In this document: positions 50,607-58,963 of the stretch, one piece after another | Layout: every line of letters starts with the position of its first letter | How positions within the stretch are numbered: the first letter of the stretch is position 1 | Translations under genes and position numbers: made by a program | Notes under the pieces: model-generated | The model's input: only the letters and a program-made list of their open reading frames with translations | Databases searched by the model: none | Told to the model about the DNA's origin: nothing | DNA from: Mesostigma viride | Lineage: Eukaryota; Streptophyta; Mesostigmatophyceae; Mesostigmatales; Mesostigmataceae | Assembly (NCBI GenBank): GCA_009746045.1 | Contig: RPFO01001141.1 | Coordinates: 62,001-126,000 of the forward strand | Direction: 5' to 3' | DNA length: 64,000 nt

Positions 50607-51148
50607 TCATGGGAGACCACTCCCTGACATACCCGAGGATGAGGCTGCCTTTCAGGCAGCCCTCCGGGAGCATGAGGTACGCAAGGAGATGAAGCGTCTC
50701 ATGCGGGAGGAGGCCAGGAGGAGAGCAGAGGCAGACACCCCTGCCCGCCCCTCCACCGATGGGGCTGGACCCAGTGGGGTTACCCGGACACCCCCGGGCT
50801 CCCCCAGGGCCACCATGACCCCCCTCCCCCTCCCCCACCACCCCAGGTTCGCCCTGTGGGTTGGGGCCCCCTCCCAAACCAGGGGGGGTGGCCAGGACCC
50901 CAGGAGGCCCTGGGGGGAGGTGCAGAGGTGCCACAGGCACCCAACAGGCCTGCTGAGGCCCCCCCAAGGAGCGGGGATGTCCTGGAACAGCTCGCCATTC
51001 TCCAGGCCCAGCTGGCCTCGTTGCAAGATCAGCAGTTAACAGCTAACCAGCTGCAAACTGTCGAGGGCCTGCGCGCCCTGATGTCGCGGTATGAGCGGGG
51101 GACCATCAACCTGGACCCCACCCGCCTGCAACAAGCAACCGACGCTTC
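50607..51148 (+). pseudogene. Frame-shifted continuation of Gag
   Basis: Plus-strand coding character continues here in two other frames (helical Glu/Arg-rich segment at 50,620-50,740, Pro/Gly-rich linker, Leu/Gln-rich coiled coil at 50,975-51,100 ending at a stop near 51,151). The frame changes are not explained by a single homopolymer base. Confidence 0.5.
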
Positions 51149-51909
51149 TTGAGGGCCAACCCCCCTCTCACAGGTGTGTTTAACCCTCATAAAAAGGAAT
51201 CCAAAATCAATATTGCTGGCTTGCCTGAGGGTCACACTGTTGAACAAGCTAAGCAATTTGTTTTTGCTTTGGAGTATGGGATGGAAGGTCTTAACCTTAG
51301 ACATCAGTTTAAGGCTCTCAGGGCCTCCTCCACATTCCATCAATCATCTCCTGCAATCAGAGCATTGATTCAAACCTATCAGGAACGTACCCTGACACCT
51401 GAAGCAGCCATTGAACAGTGGCCTACCTTTATCACTGATCTGAAACAGCTAGTGCTTACCAATAACCACATGGAAGCAGTAGAACGTTTCAACTGGCTTG
51501 CTGCATATAAGGTGAACAAGAATAACCTCTCTGGGGATGCAAAAACATACAGGGTAATGATTGAGAAAGACCTTGAGCTTCTCAAGCTCCAACCAAGGTA
51601 TCTCATCCACACCTGGCTAACAAAAGCTAATTTGCAACCTTCTGTCCTGGCTACCCTGCTTACAGGCCTCAAGTCCCTCTGGGACAACTTCAGAGCTGCC
51701 ATGCTCTATATCGAGGAGGCAGTGGACCCCCTGGGTACTGGCAACAACCAGGCCCAGGACCCCAAGGTCCAGGGTGTCCAAGGCCACAAACGCAAGGGGC
51801 AGGCCAGCCAGGGGGGGCACCCAAGACCCACAAGTCCTCCCACCAAGGGGGCAGTGGCTCTCAGGGGCGTGGCAACACGTGGCACCGTGTGCCCCTGCAT
51901 GGCAACCCC

Positions 51910-51943
<34 letters not shown>

Positions 51944-52096
51944 GGTCCCAGCAGGGCAACAATAACAACAGGTCCCAACAGGGCCAAAACAACAACAACA
52001 ACAGGTCCCAGCAGGGCCAGAACCGGTCCCAGCAGGGAAACAACAACAACAACAACACCAACAACAACCAGCCTGGCAACCCTGGGGGGTCCATAA
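51149..52096 (+). CDS. Gag capsid-like domain
   Basis: A stop-free plus frame beginning near 51,149. Residues ~10-210 are a compact helical domain (PEGHTVEQAKQFVFALEYGM, AIRALIQTYQERTLTPEAAI, WPTFITDLKQLVLTNNHMEA, LEKDLELLKLQPRYLIHTWL-like) consistent with a retrotransposon capsid. Codon usage is clearly AT-richer than in the algal genes nearby. At the G7 run 51,811-51,817 the natural frame moves to the next one; with one added G the capsid domain continues through SSHQGGSGSQGRGN and the Asn-rich linker into the zinc knuckle and integrase. The Thr-rich end of this frame (from 51,900) is therefore probably not translated as such. Confidence 0.65.
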
Positions 52097-53478
52097 GGTG
52101 CCTGAGGTGCTTCCAACGAGGGCACGCACGGCACAACTGCCCCAACAACGACTCCCTGGCCAACGGGGTGGATCTCTGCCCGGGCTGCTGGCACGCACGT
52201 CATCCCCTGGGGCCTCCAGGCAGCCGTTGCAACAGGCCTCGCTACCCAAATCAATGTGAGTTCACTCACCTTATGTACTCTGAGGATGATGATCTCATTA
52301 CCATTGGGGATGGCAACCAGGGCATAATTGATTTTGAGGCAGCAACCTTACTGTCCTCCCAACACCCTGTTCTGGAACCTTACATAAAAGCACTAACCCC
52401 TACTGTTGACAACTCCATAGATATCAAGGAGCTTGCTCATCAGCTGCACCTAGCCATGGGTCATGAAACAGTGGCTGAGGAACTGGCCAGACGGCTGGGG
52501 GGTAGTAGCATGGGAAAACAACTCAGGAATGCAGTAAAACTGGCTAGACAACACTGTCAAGAATGTCAGTTCAATAGCCCCAAACCTCAAAAATGGCATA
52601 CTGCAACTCCTTCCACCAATAGGGGCATGATAGTGGGGGATGTGATGCACATCAACAAAGATGTCCAACCCTACCTGATCCTAAAAGACTCATGGTCCAG
52701 GTTCACAGTAATGGAACCCCTACCTGGCATGTCTGCAGGGCAGCTACGTGTTGCACTCATGATTGCTTTACCCAGATTCTACCCAGTTGACAGAATTTTG
52801 CTTGATCAACAATTTTCTTGTCTGACTGACCTGGAAGGGTGTGAAGCAATAGAGATTGCTGGGCTGGAAGATCATGAGGGTCAGGGGGTCATTGAAAGAA
52901 CCATCAGATCTGTCAAAACCCTACTAGCCAAAAATCCTTCCAAGGATGCTACTTCAGGGGTCTATTGTGACAGGGCACTCTGGTGTCATGAAATGTGCAC
53001 AACCCTAAACATGAGACCTGTCTTGCATGCCACGTGGGGTGAAGTAATCCCAGCAGGCCTGCAGGCAGGTGTATATCCCCCAGAGGTGATAGCGCTGTAC
53101 AACACTGCACGTGCACAAACCTCAGCAAAACTGGCAGAAAAAGATAAAACCCATTCCAGGCCAGTATTCCAAAAAGGTGATCAAGTTCTCTATTACAAGG
53201 AAAACAGCTTTGGTAAGGTTGGAACTTGGCTAGGTCCAGTTACCATCCGTGGATTTACCAAAAACAGCAAGACCGTGGAGGTCAAGCCCAGCAACTACGT
53301 GAGCTACCCCCCCAGAGCCTCTGCAGCCCCCAGTCCCCCTGGACCCCCTAGACCCCCTAGACCCCTTGGACCCCCCGGAGCCCCCGGTCCGAACAGAAGT
53401 CCTGTAATCTCCACCGCCGCCGTCGCCTGTCCCGGCCCCGGGAGGCGGCGAAGGGGCAAACGAGGGGGGAGAAGGTAA
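51889..53478 (+). CDS. Gag zinc knuckle plus integrase polyprotein part (529 aa)
   Basis: Asn-rich linker encoded by CAA/AAC repeats (51,909-52,070), then a CCHC knuckle CLRCFQRGHARHNC. Integrase: zinc-binding HLAMGHETVAEEL...CQEC (H-H-C-C), then a DDE core with candidate residues in GDVMHINKD, RILLDQQFS and EGQGVIERTIRSVKTLL, and a C-terminal SH3-like part (FQKGDQVLYYKENSFGKVGT, WLGPVTIRGF). A Pro/Arg-rich tail ends at 53,478. No protease, reverse transcriptase or RNase H is found before or after, unlike complete Copia (Gag-PR-IN-RT) or Gypsy (Gag-PR-RT-IN) elements. The last ~190 bases of the gene, from 53,287, are inside the large palindrome and so are repeated inverted near 57.3 kb. Confidence 0.78.
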
Positions 53479-53639
53479 TCCACCTCCGACCGGCGAGAGG
53501 GGCCGGAGAGGCCCCGCCGATTTCGCTCGCCCCCCGCCCCGGCCCTCCCGATGGGCGACGCTTGCTTGGATTCTCTTGCACTACTTCTTTTTTAGACTCT
53601 TTCAAAAATAATTATATGGGTAATGAAAAATTGCAAAGG

Positions 53640-53690
53640 GTATAGGCTATATATAGGGCTATATATACAGGAATAATATTTCCCGGGGTG
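53640..53690. promoter_or_regulatory. AT-rich TATA-like block, left arm (mirrored at 57,035-57,085)
   Basis: GTATATATAGCCCTATATATA-like sequence stands in an otherwise very GC-rich arm, flanked on both sides by related GC-rich segments (each beginning AAAAGAAGT, then GTGCA and GAGAATCCA). It is the most promoter-like or origin-like spot of each arm. Which direction is transcribed is unclear. Confidence 0.35.
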
Positions 53691-54106
53691 GCTGAAAAAG
53701 AAGTCGTGCACGAGAATCCACTCCACCTCCGATGGTCGGGGGCGGCGGGAGAGGTGGCGGCAGGTTCGCTCGCCCCCGTCCCGGGTCCGTCGCGCCCCGA
53801 GTCTGGATGTGTTTGAAACGTCCTTTTCCCTCCTGGAGGGGCGGCGCGGGCGGGTGGGGGGTCGAGGGTGGATGAGAATGCGTGGTTTCGGTCGGGCTTC
53901 TTTTGGGCTCGGATCCGTTCCAGTCTGCGTCCCGGCGCCCCCCGGGCCGGGGTTGGGAGGGGGTTGCGCTCGCCCCCGGGACGGCCGTGTGGGTGGTCCG
54001 CTACCCTGGGCCCGGCGACCCTGAGTAAGTGACGGGTGCAAGTCTACGTCCCGGCGCCCCCCGGGCCGGGGTTGGGAGGGGGTTGCGCTTACGGGGAGGG
54101 AATAAA

Positions 54107-55035
54107 ATGTGGGGGTACGATAACAGCGGCGACGGGCGAGAAACGGAGATGGCAACCCCGGAGTTCTACGTGACGAACGACGCGGAGGACAAGTGGCGCC
54201 AGAGGGTGGGGTCTTCGGTGCAGACCTTCAACTCTGCCCTGCGGTACAAGTGCGCGAAGACGGGGAGGGGGTTCAAGCGTTTCCGCGAGTCGAAGGCCCG
54301 CGACATGTGGGACGGCAAGTGCGCCAAGTGCGCGACCCCGATCCGCTTCCACTCGTCGTCGGAGGTCCCCCGCATGGGGATCCTGGTGCGTTATCTGGTC
54401 CCGGACGGCGCGGGGCTGTCTCTGACCGAGTCGTCGACGGGCATGCCCCCCGAGTGGAGGTGCGGGCGTTGCAGGGTGGGCCCTCTGGAATCGGAGTACG
54501 ACGAGCTGAAGCACCTCAGGATGGAGGAGGAGTACCTGCGCGCCCGGAAGGGGCTGCCCATCCCGGACGACTCCCCGCCCGTGCTGCCCTTCCCGGAGGC
54601 GGCACCGGCCGGGAAGCGGCCCAGGAGCCCTTGCCAGCATTACGGGGAGTGCCCCCCGATGTCGACCCCGCGGTGTGGTCGCACGTGAAGAAAGCGTTCT
54701 ACGGCGTGCAGTCGAGGGTGAAGGCCGACCTGCCCCTGAGCTGGCAGTCCACGCCCCACGGGGAGCGAGACCTGTCCCCGCGCCTGCTGGAGGCCGTCAG
54801 GAAACTGGAGAGCCAGGAGTGGCGCTGCGGCCACTGCGAGGGGCGGATGTCGCTGGACTCCCCTGAGCTCGCCCCGTCCCCCGACAAGACGGACACGTTC
54901 GACAGGACGTACTTCCCCGACAACTACAGGTGGCTGCACGCGGGGTGCAACCGGGCCAAAGCCGTGGACGACTCCATAGACCAGTGCAGGCGCAGGATGG
55001 CGGAGTACGAGAAGCTGCCGGACCCCGTGGAATGA
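54107..55035 (+). pseudogene. HNH-like zinc-finger gene, left-arm copy with one-base deletion
   Basis: Mirror copy of the gene at 55,686-56,615. The two differ by one base in a C run: six C at 54,652-54,657 here, seven in the other copy. The frame from ATG 54,107 therefore stops at 54,688, and the rest of the protein continues in the next frame to 55,035. Whether this is a true mutation or a base-calling error is open. Apart from that the coding sequences look the same. Confidence 0.75.
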
Positions 55036-55121
55036 TGAACGCCGTATGCTAATAAAGACACCCCTCGTCCAATGCCACGTGTCACCTCATCGCTAGACAG
55101 TCCCAAAGCAAAAAGGGCCAA

Positions 55122-55220
55122 AGCATAAGGGGCTGGTTTCAAACAGGGTGGGCCAGCATAAGAGGCTGGTTTCAAACAGGGTTCGCCAGCATAAGGGGCT
55201 GGTTTCAAACAGGGTGGGCC
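55122..55220. repeat. Three 33-bp iterons, left of the palindrome centre
   Basis: Units AGCATAAGGGGCTGGTTTCA with AACAGGGTGGGCC start at 55,122, 55,155 and 55,188; the middle one reads AGAGG and GTTCGCC. A partial unit (AGCATAAGGG) follows at 55,230. They lie 140-240 bases from the palindrome centre. Confidence 0.9.
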
Positions 55221-55500
55221 GGGTTTGACAGCATAAGGGCCGGTGCGGTTACTGGAAAAAATATCTAACCCCATGGTATAGGATATACCTGAGAGTCTAG
55301 GCCCCTACCGGCCCTGTCCAGGGCCTGCCATGGGACATGTCCCCGGGACTGATCAGAAACGTTTCTGATCAGTCCCGGGGACATGTCCCATGGCAGGCCC
55401 TGGACAGGGCCGGTAGGGGCCTAGACTCTCAGGTATATCCTATACCATGGGGTTAGATATTTTTTCCAGTAACCGCACCGGCCCTTATGCTGTCAAACCC

Positions 55501-55599
55501 GGCCCACCCTGTTTGAAACCAGCCCCTTATGCTGGCGAACCCTGTTTGAAACCAGCCTCTTATGCTGGCCCACCCTGTTTGAAACCAGCCCCTTATGCT
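55501..55599. repeat. Three 33-bp iterons, right of the palindrome centre
   Basis: Exact mirror of the left array (units at 55,501-55,533, 55,534-55,566 and 55,567-55,599, in reverse complement). With the left array they give six iterons facing a perfect central palindrome. Confidence 0.9.
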
Positions 55600-55685
55600 T
55601 TGGCCCTTTTTGCTTTGGGACTGTCTAGCGATGAGGTGACACGTGGCATTGGACGAGGGGTGTCTTTATTAGCATACGGCGTTCA

Positions 55686-56615
55686 TCATTCCACGGGGTC
55701 CGGCAGCTTCTCGTACTCCGCCATCCTGCGCCTGCACTGGTCTATGGAGTCGTCCACGGCTTTGGCCCGGTTGCACCCCGCGTGCAGCCACCTGTAGTTG
55801 TCGGGGAAGTACGTCCTGTCGAACGTGTCCGTCTTGTCGGGGGACGGGGCGAGCTCAGGGGAGTCCAGCGACATCCGCCCCTCGCAGTGGCCGCAGCGCC
55901 ACTCCTGGCTCTCCAGTTTCCTGACGGCCTCCAGCAGGCGCGGGGACAGGTCTCGCTCCCCGTGGGGCGTGGACTGCCAGCTCAGGGGCAGGTCGGCCTT
56001 CACCCTCGACTGCACGCCGTAGAACGCTTTCTTCACGTGCGACCACACCGCGGGGTCGACATCGGGGGGGCACTCCCCGTAATGCTGGCAAGGGCTCCTG
56101 GGCCGCTTCCCGGCCGGTGCCGCCTCCGGGAAGGGCAGCACGGGCGGGGAGTCGTCCGGGATGGGCAGCCCCTTCCGGGCGCGCAGGTACTCCTCCTCCA
56201 TCCTGAGGTGCTTCAGCTCGTCGTACTCCGATTCCAGAGGGCCCACCCTGCAACGCCCGCACCTCCACTCGGGGGGCATGCCCGTCGACGACTCGGTCAG
56301 AGACAGCCCCGCGCCGTCCGGGACCAGATAACGCACCAGGATCCCCATGCGGGGGACCTCCGACGACGAGTGGAAGCGGATCGGGGTCGCGCACTTGGCG
56401 CACTTGCCGTCCCACATGTCGCGGGCCTTCGACTCGCGGAAACGCTTGAACCCCCTCCCCGTCTTCGCGCACTTGTACCGCAGGGCAGAGTTGAAGGTCT
56501 GCACCGAAGACCCCACCCTCTGGCGCCACTTGTCCTCCGCGTCGTTCGTCACGTAGAACTCCGGGGTTGCCATCTCCGTTTCTCGCCCGTCGCCGCTGTT
56601 ATCGTACCCCCACAT
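55686..56615 (-). CDS. HNH-like two-zinc-finger protein (309 aa), intact copy
   Basis: The frame from ATG 56,615 (context AATAAAATGTGG) to 55,686 is intact. A longer reading to 56,687 exists but starts in GC-rich repeat sequence. Two Cys-rich units: residues ~70-130 have CAKC (WDGKCAKCATPIRFH) and CGRC (PEWRCGRCRVG). Residues ~250-300 have WRCGHCEGRM, then FDRTYFPDNYRWLHAGCNRA, matching the C-x2-C ... D-x-Y-x2-N-x-x-W-x-H-x2-C-N-x-A-K layout of HNH/endonuclease VII-type folds common in phages and giant viruses. A catalytic His before the Asp is not obvious, so activity is uncertain. The middle is a Glu/Arg helix and a Pro-rich linker. Confidence 0.65.
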   Translation of the reverse strand: MWGYDNSGDGRETEMATPEFYVTNDAEDKWRQRVGSSVQTFNSALRYKCAKTGRGFKRFRESKARDMWDGKCAKCATPIRFHSSSEVPRMGILVRYLVPDGAGLSLTESSTGMPPEWRCGRCRVGPLESEYDELKHLRMEEEYLRARKGLPIPDDSPPVLPFPEAAPAGKRPRSPCQHYGECPPDVDPAVWSHVKKAFYGVQSRVKADLPLSWQSTPHGERDLSPRLLEAVRKLESQEWRCGHCEGRMSLDSPELAPSPDKTDTFDRTYFPDNYRWLHAGCNRAKAVDDSIDQCRRRMAEYEKLPDPVE

Positions 56616-57417
56616 TTTATTCCCTCCCCCGTAAGCGCAACCCCCTCCCAACCCCGGCCCGGGGGGCGCCGGGACGTAGACTTGCACCCGTCACTTACTC
56701 AGGGTCGCCGGGCCCAGGGTAGCGGACCACCCACACGGCCGTCCCGGGGGGCGAGCGCAACCCCCTCCCAACCCCGGCCCGGGGGGCGCCGGGACGCAGA
56801 CTGGAACGGATCCGAGCCCAAAAGAAGCCCGACCGAAACCACGCATTCTCATCCACCCTCGACCCCCCACCCGCCCGCGCCGCCCCTCCAGGAGGGAAAA
56901 GGACGTTTCAAACACATCCAGACTCGGGGCGCGACGGACCCGGGACGGGGGGCGAGCGAACCTGCCGCCACCTCTCCCGCCGCCCCCGACCATCGGAGGT
57001 GGAGTGGATTCTCGTGCACGACTTCTTTTTCAGCCACCCCGGGAAATATTATTCCTGTATATATAGCCCTATATATAGCCTATACCCTTTGCAATTTTTC
57101 ATTACCCATATAATTATTTTTGAAAGAGTCTAAAAAAGAAGTAGTGCAAGAGAATCCAAGCAAGCGTCGCCCATCGGGAGGGCCGGGGCGGGGGCGAGCG
57201 AAATCGGCGGGGCCTCTCCGGCCCCTCTCGCCGGTCGGAGGTGGATTACCTTCTCCCCCTCGTTTGCCCCTTCGCCGCCTCCCGGGGCCGGGACAGGCGA
57301 CGGCGGCGGTGGAGATTACAGGACTTCTGTTCGGACCGGGGGCTCCGGGGGTCCAAGGGGTCTAGGGGGTCTAGGGGGTCCAGGGGGACTGGGGGCTGCA
57401 GAGGCTCTGGGGGGTAG

Positions 57418-57502
57418 CTCACGTAGTTGCTGGGAAGGCTTTAGGGTGGCTTTCACCGTGGCTAAGGCACCCCTAAACCCTTCCCAGCAACTGCGTGAGT
57501 GA
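57418..57502. repeat. Small hairpin at the right palindrome edge
   Basis: CTCACGTAGTTGCTGGGAAGG (57,419 on) is answered by CCTTCCCAGCAACTGCGTGAG-like sequence at about 57,480-57,499, with a GTGGCT-containing loop. The right stem is thus a third copy of the integrase-tail phrase CAGCAACT(A/G)CGTGAG. Confidence 0.7.
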
Positions 57503-57520
57503 CCCCCTCTTTTCCCCCTG

Positions 57521-57640
57521 TTCCCCCCTGCGTGTCCCCCCGTTCCGCGCCGAGTGCTTGGGGACCCCGCAGCGTGTCCCCCCTGCGTGTTCCCCCGTTC
57601 CCCCCTGCGTGTCCCCCCGTTCCGCGCCGAGTGCTTGTCT
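57521..57640. repeat. Direct duplication, about 78-bp period
   Basis: CCCCTGCGTGTCCCCCCGTT followed by CCGCGCCGAGTGCTTG occurs at about 57,526-57,560 and again at 57,604-57,637, separated by related CGTGTCCCCC units. It is non-coding and lies upstream of the gene at 57,804. Confidence 0.75.
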
Positions 57641-57803
57641 GTTTCCCTGTTCCCCCGCGCGTGATTGTCTGTCCCCCGCGCGCGAGTCCGTGATCGAGAG
57701 TACGAGTGGCAAGTCCGTGATCAGAAACGTCTCCGCTGGCGGTGTGCGTGCGTTTATGGTCGCGCAAAAATAATCTCGTCGTTCGGCATATCAGTGTCGC
57801 GCC

Positions 57804-58403
57804 ATGACGCATCCGGGTTGGTTGTCCGAGGCGCGTCTGATGTGCGAGTTCGTGGGCGCGTGCGTGCAGCCGTCGTCGCACATCCAGGAGTGGCCGGTGG
57901 CGGGCAAGCTGGCGGACGCCTTCAACGCGTTCCTCGCGGCGAAGGGTCTGCCCCCGTACGCCGCGTCCCGGCTGGCAGGCCCCTGCCCGGGGGCGGACGA
58001 CCTGGCCCTGTGGTCCGGCGTGCTGGCGGGCAAGGGGGGCGTGCTGATGCACGTGGCGGGGGTCGCTGGGGGCGAGAGCGGGGGGTGGTACTGGGCGCAG
58101 AACGTGTCGCTGGTCCATCCGGCTCCCGTGCCCTCGGACGGGGAGGTGAAGCCGTTCCCCCCTTGGTTCAACGGGGAGCGTTTCCTGGCTGCCCGCGAGG
58201 CGGGCAAGAGGCGCGAGGAGATGCGCAGGTGGGTGAGCGCGTACGCGGGCGAGCACGGGCTGTTCGCGGAGATCACGGAGGAGGAGGAGTCGTTCCTGGA
58301 GGAGTGCCACGGCTACCCCGAGGGCGAGATGGCGGACCTGAAGGGCCTGCGCGAGATCCGCGCGCACATGGCGAAGGTGGGCGGCGCGCCCCCGCGTGGA
58401 TGA
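57804..58403 (+). CDS. Unknown protein of the virus-like block (199 aa)
   Basis: ATG 57,804 to TGA 58,401-58,403. Begins MTHPGWLSEARLMCEFVGA. It is a globular-looking, Ala/Gly/Trp-rich protein with FPPWFNGERFLAAREAGKRR and a charged C-terminal helix region (EEEESFLEECHGYPEGEMAD). I recognise no family. The stop codon overlaps the start of the next gene (ATGA at 58,400), a compact arrangement unlike the intron-rich algal genes, suggesting co-expression of the two. Confidence 0.6.
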   Translation: MTHPGWLSEARLMCEFVGACVQPSSHIQEWPVAGKLADAFNAFLAAKGLPPYAASRLAGPCPGADDLALWSGVLAGKGGVLMHVAGVAGGESGGWYWAQNVSLVHPAPVPSDGEVKPFPPWFNGERFLAAREAGKRREEMRRWVSAYAGEHGLFAEITEEEESFLEECHGYPEGEMADLKGLREIRAHMAKVGGAPPRG

Positions 58404-58921
58404 ACGAGCGCGTCCGCGAGATCCGCGAGCGGCTCACGGCGGCGTTCAGCCGCAAGCAGGGTTCGTCCTCGCGCTGGCGCCTGCGCGACAACCAGGCGGG
58501 CGACGCGCTGACGGCGCGGCTGAAGTGGCGGTCGGCGGAGGAGGAGGAGCACGACCTGCAGGGGTCGGGCGAGGCGCGGGGCGGGCGCGAGGAGGAGGGC
58601 AAGGAGCGCGAGGCGGCGGCGCTGGACACGTACCTGCGGCTGTTCCTGCAGCACAGCGACCTGGTGGTCCTGGAACGCGGCGGGCGCCTGCCGCTGGCGG
58701 AGTTCCGCCGCCTGTTCTTCGTGGAGTACCTCCAGAACGGCAGCCGCATGACGCGGCGAGTGCCCAACGCGGACCTGGCCGCCCTGCTGGCCCCCCACGG
58801 GGTCGCCGTGACAGGAAACGTGCGCATGGGCAGCGGGGAGGAGGAGAAGCGCACGGTGTGGGTGACGGGGGTGGCCCGGAGGGCGCTAGGAACGACGCGT
58901 AATAATAATAATGATGAATAA
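58400..58921 (+). CDS. Unknown protein, possible winged-helix fold (173 aa)
   Basis: ATG 58,400 overlaps the previous stop by four bases; stop at 58,921. The first 60 residues are charged (MNERVREIRERLTAAFSRKQ). The remainder, ALDTYLRLFLQHSDLVVLER, LPLAEFRRLFFVEYLQNG, ADLAALLAPHGVAVTGNV and RTVWVTGVAR, has the helix-helix-'GVxVxG'-strand rhythm of a winged-helix domain as found in some replication proteins of large DNA viruses. That comparison is a guess from pattern only. A C-terminal Asn-rich end is encoded by AAT repeats. Confidence 0.55.
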   Translation: MNERVREIRERLTAAFSRKQGSSSRWRLRDNQAGDALTARLKWRSAEEEEHDLQGSGEARGGREEEGKEREAAALDTYLRLFLQHSDLVVLERGGRLPLAEFRRLFFVEYLQNGSRMTRRVPNADLAALLAPHGVAVTGNVRMGSGEEEKRTVWVTGVARRALGTTRNNNNDE

Positions 58922-58963
58922 AACCTCGATGGATGCAATACAGTGAGCGCAAATGCACGGTAT

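Larger units (their letters stand above)
53287..57434. repeat. Near-perfect palindrome, two 2,074-bp arms
   Basis: The sequence reads the same on both strands around the point 55,360/55,361 (centre GATCAGAAAC/GTTTCTGATC, no spacer). Arms run 53,287-55,360 and 55,361-57,434. The left arm starts inside the integrase gene (CCCAGCAACTACGTG) and the right arm ends with its complement. Only a few single-base differences were found, for example C6 versus C7 in the HNH-like gene (54,652-54,657 against about 56,065-56,071). The arms contain the HNH-like gene, an AT-rich spacer, a 52-bp direct repeat and three 33-bp iterons each. Confidence 0.95.

Noticed and set aside
55122-55599. Possible CRISPR array
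   Set aside because: Units are contiguous 33-bp repeats without unique spacers, and the array is simply mirrored by the palindrome.
55447-55797. 116-codon frame on the right arm (mirrored at 55,274-54,924) with a Cys-Leu-Lys-Pro repeat
   Set aside because: It translates the 33-bp iterons and then runs antisense through the HNH-like gene.
55782-57113. 443-codon frame antisense to the HNH-like gene
   Set aside because: Shadow of a GC-rich gene; its mirror in the other arm is broken and it has no domain.
57120-57365. 81-codon frame starting MKESKKEVVQENPSKRR, mirrored at 53,605-53,357
   Set aside because: After the first 25 residues the two copies read in different frames, so it is not maintained as a protein.
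57473-57803. Glycine/threonine-rich frames upstream of the 57,804 gene
   Set aside because: They translate the CCCCCTGCGTGT duplication and have no independent support.
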